A stretch of DNA of 37,156 nucleotides from Candidatus Latescibacterota bacterium (GCA_009691525.1 SICG01000025.1:1-37156); one strand, 5' to 3'. Shown: positions 15,356-24,125, counted from the stretch's first letter. The notes: generated from the letters alone by a model not told the origin. Program-made: numbers and translations.

Positions 15356-16675
15356 ATGAAAAAGCTGATCGACATCAAACACCTGGACGTAGGGATGTTT
15401 CTCGAGGCGGACGTGGTCCGCGAAGAGAAGGATGGGGAGGAGCGCGCTTCCTGGTACCGCTCAACGGCATCCAGGCTGGCCAGAGTACCAAGCGGGCTCG
15501 GTTGACCGTGAGCATGCACGAGCGGGTCGAAAGGGATGCGGGCTTTCTGCTGTCCTCGTCGGCCTTTATCGACCGGTTCCGCGAGCTGGGGTATAGCACC
15601 GTCTCCATCGACACCGACAAGGGTAAGGACCTGCCCGAGACGGTCAAACCGCTCACCGACCCCACCCGGCCCCCTCCACCCCCGGGCCGCCTGGTCCACT
15701 TCGACGAAGAGATCGAACGGGCCACAGAGGCGCGGGCGCAGACCACCGATACCCTCAAGACCGCCCTGGAGGACGTGGCGTCGGGCAGGGGGGTGGACGC
15801 GGCGGCGCTGGCGGGGGCCAGCGAGGTGATCACCGAGAGCATCCTGCGCAACATGGACGCCATGGTCAGCCTCACCCGCATCAAGGCGCACGACGCCTAC
15901 ACCGCCATCCACTGCATGAACGTGTGTACCCCTGGTGGTGGCCATGGCCAATGGCCAGGGGCTGAACCGCAGCATCCTCAACATGATCACCACCGCCGCC
16001 CTCTTACACGACGTGGGTAAGACCAGGGTGCCGCTGGAGATCCTCAACAAGCCGGGGCGTTTCGAGCCGCATGAGCTGCAGGAGATGCGCAAACACGCCA
16101 CCTTCAGCGGCGACATCATGCGCGAGGAGGGCGGTTTCCCCGACGAGGCCATTGCCATTGCCACCCAGCACCACGAGATGATGAACGGCAGCGGCTATCC
16201 CCTCGGCCTGAAGGGGGACGAGATCCATCCCTATGCCCGTATGACTGCGGTGGCCGACGTGTACGACGCGCTCACCGCCAAGCGGGTGTACAAACCGGGT
16301 ATGCCCATGTACCAGGCCCTGCTGCGCATCATGAAAAACCGCGTCACCGAGTTCGACGACCAGGTGGTCGATGCCTTCATCAAGGTGCTGGGGCTCTACC
16401 CGGTGGGCAGCCTGGTGGAGATGAACACCAAGGAGCAGGCCATCGTTGCCGAGCCCAATCCGCTGGACTCCCGCAAGCCCAAGGTGGCGCTGCTGACCAT
16501 GCCCAATCAGAAGCCCCGCGCCGTGCCCCTGGTTATCAGTCTGATCAAACGCTCTGAAGCCGACGGCCGGGAAATCACCAAGGTGCTGGACCCCGAAAGC
16601 TTCGACGTGGACGTGGAGGAGTTGATGAAAGAGGTGAAGGAGCGGGGCGAGGCCACCGAGAGAAGACGGCGGTGA
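15356..16675 (+). pseudogene. HD-GYP domain phosphodiesterase gene with two frameshifts
   Basis: ATG 15356 starts a DUF3391-type N-terminus (KLIDIKHLDVGMFLEADVV). The frame must shift at the G run 15434-15437 (one G lost) to continue as RFLVPLNGIQ ... LGYSTVSIDTDKGKDL, then at the C run 15929-15932 (one C gained) to enter the HD-GYP domain. That domain is complete, with LHDVGK near 16005-16022 and the GSGYPLG form of the GYP motif near 16190-16208. A proline-rich linker (TRPPPPPG) separates the halves. With both shifts repaired the protein is about 439 aa. HD-GYP proteins hydrolyse cyclic di-GMP. The changes compensate in length, so this may be a sequencing artefact rather than a dead gene. 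The stop overlaps the mqnB start as GTGA. Confidence 0.8.
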
Positions 16676-17409
16676 GCGCAGAGGTCCTGCTGCTGAGCGC
16701 CACCGCCTTCGAGCAGGACTTTTTAGCAGCGCATCTAGGCGAAAAAGTGGAGCAGCAGGTGGCGGGACGCCGCTGGCAGCGGGGGCGGCTGGCTGGCAGG
16801 GAAATTCTGATGGTTGAGGGGGGCATCGGCGCGGTGAACACCGCCCATGCCCTCACTTGCGTTTTACAGGTACACCAGCCGGCCCTGGTGCTGCAAGCCG
16901 GGGTCGGAGGCGCGTACCCGGCTGCCGGCCTGGGCATCGGGGACGTGGCCCTGGCCAGCGAAGAGAACTACGGAGACCTGGGTGTGCGCACCCCTGCCGG
17001 CTGGCAATCGGCTGAACTGATCGGCATTCCCATCCTGCAACAGGATGTATCATATTTCAACCGTTTCCCCCTCGATCCAGAGCAAGTTGCCCGCGCCATG
17101 CAGATCCTGCAGGATGGCAGTTGGGATGGGGGCTGTCCCGCGCTGCGCAGTGGTCCCTTTGTCACCGTGCAGGAGTGCAGCGGCCTGGCCAGCCTGGGGG
17201 AGGAACGGAGGGTCCGTTTTTCCGGGCTGTGCGAAAACATGGAAGGGGCGGCGGCGGCGCATCTGTGCCGGCTCTACCGGGTTCCCTTTCTCGAGGTGCG
17301 CGGCATCAGCAACCTGGTGGAAGACCGCCGCCGGGAGGGCTGGGACCTGCCCCTGGCCAGTCGCCGCGCTCAGGAAGCGGCCTTGGCGCTGATAAAAGAA
17401 TTATTGTAG
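16672..17409 (+). CDS. mqnB: Futalosine hydrolase
   Basis: The protein is 245 aa of the nucleoside phosphorylase/hydrolase superfamily. Visible features are EGGIGAVNTAHAL, the QAGVGGAYP loop, SEENYGDLG, the FSGLCENMEGAAAAH segment (with the ribose-contacting MEG) and GISNLVEDR. In the futalosine pathway of menaquinone synthesis, MqnB removes hypoxanthine from futalosine. The assignment is supported by mqnD directly downstream. The start is GTG 16672, overlapping the stop of the HD-GYP gene (GTGA). The stop TAG lies inside an inverted repeat (17406-17432). No other mqn genes are in the window. Confidence 0.9.
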   Translation: MSAEVLLLSATAFEQDFLAAHLGEKVEQQVAGRRWQRGRLAGREILMVEGGIGAVNTAHALTCVLQVHQPALVLQAGVGGAYPAAGLGIGDVALASEENYGDLGVRTPAGWQSAELIGIPILQQDVSYFNRFPLDPEQVARAMQILQDGSWDGGCPALRSGPFVTVQECSGLASLGEERRVRFSGLCENMEGAAAAHLCRLYRVPFLEVRGISNLVEDRRREGWDLPLASRRAQEAALALIKELL

Positions 17410-17432
17410 GGGCGACGGCCGTTCACCCCTAC
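17406..17432. repeat. REP-like palindrome between mqnB and mqnD
   Basis: GTAGGGG (17406-17412) and CCCCTAC (17426-17432) form a perfect 7-bp inverted repeat around cgacggccgttca. The mqnB stop codon lies in the left arm. The sequence resembles the dispersed 'GTAGGGGCGA...CCCCTAC' palindromes I recall from diverse environmental bacteria, which is recollection and not a search result. Confidence 0.6.
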
Positions 17433-17447
17433 GTGGAGATCTTGTGT

Positions 17448-18287
17448 ATGCCTGTTCTTTCCCTATGTTTCTCGCCCTGCCCCAACGACACCTTTGTCTT
17501 CGGCGCCCTGGCACAGCAGTTGATCCCCGGGGCCCCGGCCTTTGCCGAGCGGTTGGAGGACATCGAGACCCTCAACCAGTTGGCCCTCGGTGGGCAGTTG
17601 GACGTGGCCAAGGTCTCCTTCCACGCGCTGGGACATCTGCGCCGGGAATACTGTCTGTTACACGCTGGGGGGGCCCTGGGCCGGGGTTGCGGCCCGCTGG
17701 TGGTGGCGCGCGAAGCGGTGGTGCCGACCGATCTGCACACCCTGAAAATCGCTGTGCCAGGGCGGCTGACCACCGCGGTGCTGCTGCTCAGGCTCTTCGA
17801 CCCGCGCATCGGGGCCGGCCCGCAGGAGTTGGTGGTGATGCCCTTCCACCGGATCATGGAGGCCACCCGTGCGGGCGAGGTAGACGCCGGCCTGATCATC
17901 CACGAAAGCCGTTTCACCTATCCCCAGTACGGCCTGCGCCAGGTGATGGACCTGGGGGTCTGGTGGGAGGAGGAGACGGGCCATCCCATTCCCCTGGGCG
18001 GGATCGTCGCGCGGCGGGCGTTGGGGCCGGAGTTGATCGGCGCGGTGGACCGCAGTCTGCGGGCCAGCGTCGAATACGCCCACGCCCATCCAGAAAAGGT
18101 GCACGACTATGTGGCGCGGCATGCTCAGGAACTGGACCCGGTGGTGACCCAGGCCCACATCGACCTGTACGTAAACGAATACACCCTCGACTACGGGCCG
18201 GAGGGCGAGGTGGCCATCGGGGAGTTGCTGGCGCGGGCGGCCTGGGCTGGTGTGGTGCCGCAGGCCGGCGTGCCTTTGTTCAGTTAA
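17448..18287 (+). CDS. mqnD: 1,4-dihydroxy-6-naphthoate synthase
   Basis: The protein is 279 aa, the normal MqnD length, of the periplasmic-binding-protein-like fold. It has the N-terminal SPCPNDTFVFGAL signature, the DVAKVSFHALGHL segment, and GCGPLVVAR and AGLIIHESRFTYPQYGL later on. MqnD converts cyclic dehypoxanthine futalosine to 1,4-dihydroxy-6-naphthoate. The start is ATG 17448 with a GGAG about 9 bases upstream. The frame is open further upstream, but that stretch lies inside mqnB. Together with mqnB it indicates menaquinone made by the futalosine route rather than the classical Men pathway. Confidence 0.95.
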   Translation: MPVLSLCFSPCPNDTFVFGALAQQLIPGAPAFAERLEDIETLNQLALGGQLDVAKVSFHALGHLRREYCLLHAGGALGRGCGPLVVAREAVVPTDLHTLKIAVPGRLTTAVLLLRLFDPRIGAGPQELVVMPFHRIMEATRAGEVDAGLIIHESRFTYPQYGLRQVMDLGVWWEEETGHPIPLGGIVARRALGPELIGAVDRSLRASVEYAHAHPEKVHDYVARHAQELDPVVTQAHIDLYVNEYTLDYGPEGEVAIGELLARAAWAGVVPQAGVPLFS

Positions 18288-18302
18288 CTAGGAGCTGGAA
18301 AG

Positions 18303-19331
18303 ATGAAACTGCTGCAATTCGCCGATTCGCAAAGCGGAGCACATGTGGGCCTGGTCGCCGGGGGGGAAGTGGTGGACCTGAGCCAGGGGTCGGGCGCGCC
18401 GCGCACCTTGTTTGAGATCTATTACAATTGTGGTGGGGACGAGGTGGGACTGGAGGAGGCGGTGCGCCGGCTGGAGCGGGGTGCCTCTGGCGCACGCCGG
18501 CTGGATCTGGAGATCCTGATGGCCAACCGCGACCCGGGCAAGCCCCACCTGGTCAAGCCGGTGAGCGGTCCGCCTGGGGAACCCCACGCCCTGCGCATCT
18601 GGCTGGCTGGGGTGACACACGGCGACAGCGCCAGACTGCGCGAGATCGAGGCCAAACAGGCCACCGGCGATGCGGTCAATGTGTACGAGCAGAAGTACCG
18701 CGAGTGCGCCGCAGGCGGCCGGCCCGAGTTGTTCTCCAAGGGGGACCCGGATGCGGTGGTAGGCCACGGCCAGGTGCTGACCCGGCCGGCGGACACCCAG
18801 CGCCTGGTCCCCGAGACCGAATTGGTTTCGGTGTACGGTCTGAATCGGAAGGGGCAACTCGAAAGGCTGGGGTATACCGGGGGCAACGACGCCACCGACA
18901 ACGGTATCGAGGCAGCCAACCCCCTCAACCTGCCCCAGGCCAAGAACTGGGCGGTCGGTTGCGCCAGCTTTGGGCCGGTGCTGGTGAGCGCCGGAGACTA
19001 CGACGATACCGAGGTGACTGTTTCCTGCGAGATCTTGCGCGAGGGCAAAAGAGCGGGTTTCAAGGAAGGCAAGACCGGTCAGGGCCAGCTGAACATGCCC
19101 GACAAACTCTTCCACCTGGAGCGTTCTCTCTTCAGCCGGCTACCCCTGCCGGCCAGGCATCTGCTGGTGTTCTACTGGGGCACGCCCATTGTCTTCGCCG
19201 ACAAGGATCTGGCCGGCGGCCTACAGGTGGGGGATGTGGTGCGGATGAATTTTTCGGGTGGGATTGGGGTGTTGGAGAACCCGGTGGTGGCGCTGCCGGA
19301 TATCGGGCAGTTGGCGGGATTAAAAAGCTAA
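18303..19331 (+). CDS. Fumarylacetoacetate hydrolase family protein (AraD1-like)
   Basis: The protein is 342 aa with a short N-terminal domain (MKLLQFADSQSGAHVGLVAGGEVVDL) and a FAH catalytic barrel. Segments such as ETELVSVYG, NPLNLPQAKNWAVGCASFGP and MNFSGGIGVLENP fit the AraD1-type branch, whose characterised members dehydrate or cleave 2-keto-3-deoxy sugar acids with a divalent metal. The start ATG has AGGAG 8-9 bases upstream, and mqnD ends 15 bases before. The following gene is ketopantoate-reductase-like, 30 bases downstream. A role in sugar-acid catabolism fits the rest of the window, but the substrate is not determined. Confidence 0.85.
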   Translation: MKLLQFADSQSGAHVGLVAGGEVVDLSQGSGAPRTLFEIYYNCGGDEVGLEEAVRRLERGASGARRLDLEILMANRDPGKPHLVKPVSGPPGEPHALRIWLAGVTHGDSARLREIEAKQATGDAVNVYEQKYRECAAGGRPELFSKGDPDAVVGHGQVLTRPADTQRLVPETELVSVYGLNRKGQLERLGYTGGNDATDNGIEAANPLNLPQAKNWAVGCASFGPVLVSAGDYDDTEVTVSCEILREGKRAGFKEGKTGQGQLNMPDKLFHLERSLFSRLPLPARHLLVFYWGTPIVFADKDLAGGLQVGDVVRMNFSGGIGVLENPVVALPDIGQLAGLKS

Positions 19332-19361
19332 AAACCACCCCGGAGAAGGAGCAGACCAGGT

Positions 19362-20303
19362 ATGCAGATCGCGGTGATCGGCGCGGGCAATATGGGTTGT
19401 CTGTACGGGGCTAATCTCGCCAGGGCCGGTGCGCAGGTCACGTTGGTCGACCCCTGGGAGGAACATATCCACCAGCTCCAGCAACACGGGTTGCAGATGG
19501 ATGGTCTGCACGGGGAGTTCATCGTCCCGGTGGGGGCCACCACCGACCCGGCCACCATCGCCGGTCAGGCGGATCTGGCGCTGATCCTGGTGGGCACCTA
19601 TGCCAGGGATGCTGCGGCTGAAGCGGCCCGCACGGTGCTCAAGCCGGAAGGATACGCCCTGACCTTGCAGAATGGCGTGGGCAATGTCGAGGTTTTGCAG
19701 GAAGCCCTAGGGGTGACACGGGCCATGGCAGGGCTGACCTTTCACAGCGCCGATCTGCGCGGCCCGGGGGCGGTGACCCACACCAACGAGGGCCACACCT
19801 ACCTGGGCGAACTGGACCGGTCGCACACCCCGCGCCTGGAGGCACTGGTGGCGCTGATGGAAAAGGCCGGCATGAACCCAGTGTTGGAAGCGGACATCCT
19901 GGCGACGATCTGGGGCAAACTGGTGCTCAACTGCGGCATCAACGCGCTGTGCGCGATCACCGATCTGCGGCCGGGCCATCTGCGCGAGGTACCGGAACTG
20001 GACGAGTTTCAAACGCGGATCATCGCCGAGGTAGTAGCCCTGGCTAGGGCCAAGGGGATCCAGTTGTCCAACCCGGAGCCGCTGCAGGAGATCAAGGAAT
20101 ACAGCGCCAAAAAATTTCACCGGGTATCCATGCTCCAGCACCTGGCGCGGGGCCGGCAGACCGAGATCGACTCGCTCAACGGGTACGTGGCGCGGGAGAG
20201 CAAAAAGCTGGGGCTGCCCAGTCCCTACAACGAATCACTGACCAGCCTGATCAAGGGCCGGCAGTACCGGCCGGTCGGCGAGCGCCAGCACAATCCCCAC
20301 TGA
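19362..20303 (+). CDS. Ketopantoate reductase (2-dehydropantoate 2-reductase) family
   Basis: The protein is 313 aa of the PanE/ApbA family. The nucleotide-binding motif GAGNMG is at residues 7-12, and the conserved Lys is visible in IWGKLVLNCGINAL (K186). The C-terminal half contains the family's helical dimer domain (RGRQTEIDSLNGYV, with the conserved Glu). PanE makes pantoate for coenzyme A, but paralogues that reduce other 2-keto acids are common, and here the neighbour is a sugar-acid FAH enzyme rather than panB or panC. The ribosome site GGAG lies about 10 bases before ATG 19362. The gene converges with DUF423 at a 9-base gap. Confidence 0.9.
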   Translation: MQIAVIGAGNMGCLYGANLARAGAQVTLVDPWEEHIHQLQQHGLQMDGLHGEFIVPVGATTDPATIAGQADLALILVGTYARDAAAEAARTVLKPEGYALTLQNGVGNVEVLQEALGVTRAMAGLTFHSADLRGPGAVTHTNEGHTYLGELDRSHTPRLEALVALMEKAGMNPVLEADILATIWGKLVLNCGINALCAITDLRPGHLREVPELDEFQTRIIAEVVALARAKGIQLSNPEPLQEIKEYSAKKFHRVSMLQHLARGRQTEIDSLNGYVARESKKLGLPSPYNESLTSLIKGRQYRPVGERQHNPH

Positions 20304-20312
20304 AGTTGGGGG

Positions 20313-20681
20313 TTACCCTCGCCAGGCCGCCCAGGCCAGGCAGAGCCAGCCGGCCATGAAGGCCAGGCCGCCCAGGGGGGTGATGGCGCCCAACCAGCGG
20401 GTGTCGGTGAGACTCAGGACATAGAGGCTGCCGCAGAAGAGTAGGGTGCCGCCGACAAAACACCAGCCCGCAGCGCTGGTCCAGGGGCCTGGCCAGCGGG
20501 TGCAGGCCCAGGCCGTGGCCAGCAGGGCCAGGGCGTGGAACATGTGGTAGCGGGCCCCCACCTCGAAGATGGCCAGCATTTCCGGGTTGAGGCGCTCTTT
20601 GAGGGCGTGGCCGCCAAAGGCGCCGGCCGCCACCGCCAGGAACCCCGAAATCCCCCCCAGGATCAGGAAAGTTCTCTCCAT
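20313..20681 (-). CDS. DUF423 small integral membrane protein (YgdD-like)
   Basis: The protein is 122 aa with about four transmembrane helices: FLILGGISGFLAVAAGAFG, FHALALLATAWACT, WCFVGGTLLFCGSLYVLSL and LGGLAFMAGWLCLAWAAW. The N-terminal GAFGGHALK and the RYHMFHALALL motif are characteristic of the DUF423 family, whose function is unknown. The ATG overlaps the stop of the upstream TIM-barrel gene by one base (TAATG), so translation is probably coupled. It is the last gene of the minus-strand cluster that contains hisS. Confidence 0.9.
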   Translation of the reverse strand: MERTFLILGGISGFLAVAAGAFGGHALKERLNPEMLAIFEVGARYHMFHALALLATAWACTRWPGPWTSAAGWCFVGGTLLFCGSLYVLSLTDTRWLGAITPLGGLAFMAGWLCLAWAAWRG

Positions 20682-21667
20682 TAGGTGAGCCCTTTCTGGC
20701 GCAGATAAGCCGCCGAGGCGTCGAGTTGCGCCAGCTCGTACGCCGCCCGTGATTGGGCGCTTTCGCCCCGCTCGTGAGGGGTGCGCCAGTCTTCCTCAGA
20801 GGAGCGGGCTGCCTGATGTAAAACGCGGAGGGCATTGACGGCCTCGGCCAGGGGCCGGGGCGGGTACGTGGCCCAGTAGTCCTCTTCGAGGATGCGGATG
20901 TGGCGGGCTACCGAGGCGCCCAGCTCGACGCAGCCCTGGACTTGGGGAGCGCCTGCGTCGAAGGCGGCGATCAGAGCCGGCCAGTCCACCACGCCTTGGC
21001 CCAGGGCGCAGCGTTTGAGGCGGTACCCGAAGGGGGTGGGGTGTACGGTGTAGTCCTTGAGGTGCACATGTTTGAGGAAGGGCATGATCCTGGAGGCAAA
21101 GGCCATCGGGGTTTCGCCCACTGATAGGGCGTTGCCGCAATCCATGGTCACGCCCAGGCTGGGGTTGTCAACCTGCTCGCAGAGCCAGCATAGTTCCCAG
21201 GAGCAGATATCCTGGTGGTTCTCGATGCCCACAGCGATACCGTGGTCCTCGGCCAGGGGCATGATCGCTTTGAGGGGGCGCACCAGGTTTTCCAGGTATG
21301 TTTTCCACCCCTCGTACCCGTACTGGCGGCGGTCCCCTTCCAGCAGGTTGCTGATGGTGGTGCGCACCACGCGCACGTTTAACTGGCCGGCGATTTCCAG
21401 GGCCTGGCGCAGGGGGGAGATGTCCTGGGCGTAGTCGTGGCCGCCGGTGTCGAGGACCAGGCCCAGGCCGCGGTCAGCGAGAGCGGCGGCGAAGTCCTTC
21501 AACTGGGCAGGGGACTGGCCGGCGAAAAACTGCGGGGAGCACTCGATGCTGTGCAGGCCCCACCGGAGGGCCAGTTGGGCCAGGCCTTCGGCGGTGTGGG
21601 GGTCGGGCTTGAGGCCGGCTTCCCGGTGGGAACCGGTGAAACTCCAGGCGCAGAGGCCGATCTTCAT
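20681..21667 (-). CDS. Sugar phosphate isomerase/epimerase-like TIM barrel (328 aa)
   Basis: The protein belongs to the AP-endonuclease-2/xylose-isomerase-like fold. Likely metal ligands are E149 (VGIENHQD), D176 (TMDCGNAL), H202 (KHVHLKDY) and E248 (GCVELGAS). It is longer than the other two TIM-barrel proteins here because of a C-terminal helical tail after the HIRILEEDYWATYPPRP segment. The start is ATG 21667, overlapping the hisS stop as ATGA. The longer open frame upstream lies inside hisS. Being wedged between hisS and DUF423 says little about its role. A sugar or sugar-acid substrate is inferred from fold only. Confidence 0.87.
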   Translation of the reverse strand: MKIGLCAWSFTGSHREAGLKPDPHTAEGLAQLALRWGLHSIECSPQFFAGQSPAQLKDFAAALADRGLGLVLDTGGHDYAQDISPLRQALEIAGQLNVRVVRTTISNLLEGDRRQYGYEGWKTYLENLVRPLKAIMPLAEDHGIAVGIENHQDICSWELCWLCEQVDNPSLGVTMDCGNALSVGETPMAFASRIMPFLKHVHLKDYTVHPTPFGYRLKRCALGQGVVDWPALIAAFDAGAPQVQGCVELGASVARHIRILEEDYWATYPPRPLAEAVNALRVLHQAARSSEEDWRTPHERGESAQSRAAYELAQLDASAAYLRQKGLT

Positions 21668-22923
21668 AGAGCCTCCAGAGGCACGTCGCGTTCCTCGCCG
21701 GTTTTCAGATTCTTGACCCGCACCTTGCCGGCGGCCCACTCGTCGGGGGCCAGGAATACCAGGCGGGAGGCGCCCCGGGCATCGGCGTGTTTGAAGGCCC
21801 ACTTGAGTTTGCGGTCTTCGAGGATCAGGTCCACGGAGCGGCCTTGCTGGCGCAGGTGATTGGCCACTTGCATGGCGGGGCTGCGCAGGGAGGGGTCGAA
21901 GGCAAAGACCACGTCGTCGAGGTGTTCGGGCAGGACGGGCAGCAGGCCTTTGTCCTTGAGCAACTCGACGATCACCGCATCGCCAAGGCCCAGGCCGCAG
22001 GCGGGGATGTCCTCGCCGCCAAAGGTGGAGAGCAGGCGATCGTAGCGGCCACCGCCGCAGAGGGCCCGCAGGGAGGCACCCCGGTCAAAGGCTTCGAAGA
22101 CGGTTCCGGTGTAGTAGGCCAGACCGCGCACCAGGCTGGCGTCGAAGCGCAGCCACTCGTCAAAGCCGTACTCGCCGGCCAGGGCGAAGAGCTGGCGCAG
22201 CTCGCTCACCCCCTCGTGGTCCTGGCCCACCACTTGGGCCACGGCATCGAGTTCGGCGAAGGAAAAGAGTTCGGCGACGCGGTCCATCAGGCCGGGGTCC
22301 AGGCCCAGGGCTTTTACTTCCTCTTTGACCACTTCGGGGGGTACCTTCTCCAATTTGTCCACCAGGATGCAGACCTGGGCGAAGTGCTCGGGGGGCACCG
22401 CCAGTTTTTCCAGGGCGGTTTGTAAGATTTTGCGGTTGGAGATCTTGATCCCGACCTCCGCCGGCCCCAGGCCTACGCGCTTGAAGAAGGTGGTGAGGGC
22501 GCTGAGCAATTCGGCCTCGGCGTTAACGCCGGCCACCCCAAAGATATCCAGGTTCCACTGGTAGTGTTCGCGGCGCCGGCCCCTGGTCATGCGCTCGTAG
22601 CGCCAGCACTGGGGAATGCTGAACCACTTGATGGGCAGGGCCAGGGATTTGCCGCGCTGGAGCACCATCCGGGCCAGGGAGGGGGTCATCTCCGGGCGCA
22701 GGGCCAGCTTGCGGCCGGACTTGTCCTCGAAGGCATAGAGCTGCTGGACGATCTCCTCGCCGGCCTTGCGGGTGTAGAGTTCGGCGGACTCGACCACTGG
22801 GGCGTCGTATTCGGCAAAGGCGTAGAGGCGGGCCACCTCGCGGAAGTGGCCGAAGAGCCAGTGTTGCAGCCGCAAATCCTCGGGAAAGAAGTCGCGTGTG
22901 CCGCGCGGGGGGGCCAGATCCAT
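21664..22923 (-). CDS. hisS: Histidyl-tRNA synthetase
   Basis: The protein is 419 aa, the normal class II HisRS length. The N-terminal PPRGTRDF motif (5-12), RPEMTP (76-81), class II motif 2 (FSIPQCWRYER, 101-111), the HisRS-specific GLAYYTGTVFEAF (268-279) and the GGGRYDRLLSTFGG motif 3 region (290-303) are all present, followed by the anticodon-binding domain. It charges tRNA-His in the cytoplasm. The start ATG at 22923 lies seven bases after the stop of the DgoD-like gene. This is an essential gene, so the run of minus-strand genes here must be transcribed constitutively. Confidence 0.97.
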   Translation of the reverse strand: MDLAPPRGTRDFFPEDLRLQHWLFGHFREVARLYAFAEYDAPVVESAELYTRKAGEEIVQQLYAFEDKSGRKLALRPEMTPSLARMVLQRGKSLALPIKWFSIPQCWRYERMTRGRRREHYQWNLDIFGVAGVNAEAELLSALTTFFKRVGLGPAEVGIKISNRKILQTALEKLAVPPEHFAQVCILVDKLEKVPPEVVKEEVKALGLDPGLMDRVAELFSFAELDAVAQVVGQDHEGVSELRQLFALAGEYGFDEWLRFDASLVRGLAYYTGTVFEAFDRGASLRALCGGGRYDRLLSTFGGEDIPACGLGLGDAVIVELLKDKGLLPVLPEHLDDVVFAFDPSLRSPAMQVANHLRQQGRSVDLILEDRKLKWAFKHADARGASRLVFLAPDEWAAGKVRVKNLKTGEERDVPLEAL

Positions 22924-22930
22924 GGTCAGT

Positions 22931-24064
22931 TCACCAGTTGGTAAAGGAACCGTCGGCGCGCCGCAGTTGCGGGCCGGTGAGCCACTTGAACTCAGTATGG
23001 ATAGCAGCCTTCTCGTCGAACTCCACGCCCAAGCCAGGGCGATTGGGAGGTAACAGATAACCTGCCTCGTAGGGCACCTGCACCGGGAAGAGATCCTGCA
23101 TCACCGTATGACCGACCAGGCCCGCCTCTTGCACCGCAAAGTTGTCGCAGGCCAGGTCCAGGTGCAAACAGGCCGCTGCCGAGACCGGGCCCAGGGGATT
23201 GTGCGGCACGATCTTGATGTAGTGGGTCTCGCACCAGTTGGCCACCTTGCGGGCCTCGGTGAGGCCGCCGACGATACACAAGTCGATGCGGGCGTAATCG
23301 AGCAATTCCTCCTCGATCATCTGGCGGAACTCCCACTTGGTGGCGTAGTGTTCACCCACGGCCAGGGGGGAGCTGACGTGCTGGCGCACCTGCCGGTAAC
23401 TCTGGGGATTCTCGCAGCGCAGCGGGTCCTCGATGAAGAAGGGGTCGTACTGCTCCAACTCGCGGCCTAGGCGGATGGTGTCGGGCGGATCGAGGCGGGT
23501 GTGTACGTCGATGCAGATCTCGACCTCTGGGCCCACGGCCTGGCGCACGGCGGCGAAGTGGGCGATGGAGTCGCGCACCGCAACCCGCGGCTCTAGAATT
23601 CCCTCGCGGTCGTTGACCGACAGGCGCAGGTACTGCCAGCCGGCCTCGACCCGCTCGCGGGCCTGGCGGGCGGTGTCCTGGGGGTTTTTGCCGCCGATGC
23701 CGGTGTAACAAACCACCTTGTCGCGCATCTTACCGCCCAGCAGCATATGCACCGGCTGGCCCAGGGCCTTGCCCTTGATATCCCACAGGGCCAGGTCGAT
23801 GGCGCTCTGGGCCGCCATGTTGATGCGACCGCCGGGGAAAAAGTCGCCCCGGAAGAGCTTCTGCCAGATCCACTCGATGTTGAGCGGGTCTTCGCCCAGC
23901 AGGTGGTGGGTCATGTGCTGGATGGCCCCGATCCCGGCCTGCTCCTTCCAGGTGATACCGAACTCCCCCATGCCATACAGGCCCTCGTCGGTCTCGACCT
24001 TGACGAAGAGATAGTTGCGGGAGCCCCAGAAGATGGGGAAGGTTTTCACGGCAGTGATCTTCAT
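22931..24064 (-). CDS. Mandelate racemase/enolase superfamily dehydratase, galactonate-dehydratase-like
   Basis: The protein is 377 aa of the enolase superfamily. Candidate metal ligands D186 (CIDVHTR), E212 (FFIEDPL) and E238 (VGEHY), together with H188 and H288 (VPHNPLGPVS), align in spacing with the D-galactonate dehydratase pattern (Asp-x-His ... Glu ... Glu ... His). Such enzymes dehydrate an aldonate to a 2-keto-3-deoxy acid. Related gluconate or mannonate substrates cannot be excluded. GAGGAG lies 8 bases before ATG 24064. Downstream in the same direction are hisS and a TIM-barrel gene. Confidence 0.88.
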   Translation of the reverse strand: MKITAVKTFPIFWGSRNYLFVKVETDEGLYGMGEFGITWKEQAGIGAIQHMTHHLLGEDPLNIEWIWQKLFRGDFFPGGRINMAAQSAIDLALWDIKGKALGQPVHMLLGGKMRDKVVCYTGIGGKNPQDTARQARERVEAGWQYLRLSVNDREGILEPRVAVRDSIAHFAAVRQAVGPEVEICIDVHTRLDPPDTIRLGRELEQYDPFFIEDPLRCENPQSYRQVRQHVSSPLAVGEHYATKWEFRQMIEEELLDYARIDLCIVGGLTEARKVANWCETHYIKIVPHNPLGPVSAAACLHLDLACDNFAVQEAGLVGHTVMQDLFPVQVPYEAGYLLPPNRPGLGVEFDEKAAIHTEFKWLTGPQLRRADGSFTNW

Positions 24065-24091
24065 GGCAGCGCTCCTCAGCTTGTTGGGGTC

Positions 24092-24122
24092 ATAATATCC
24101 GAAACCGGTGCAAAAAAGACAA
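24092..24122 (-). promoter_or_regulatory. Candidate promoter for the dehydratase-hisS operon
   Basis: On the minus strand, TTGTCT (24122-24117) and TATTAT (24097-24092) are separated by 19 bases, a wide spacing, about 28 bases upstream of ATG 24064. It lies in the 61-base gap after the UbiA gene. Confidence 0.3.
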
Positions 24123-24125
24123 AGC

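Noticed and set aside
17408..17450. A longer mqnD starting upstream inside mqnB.
   Set aside because: The extra residues are mqnB read in another frame; ATG 17448 gives the normal family length.
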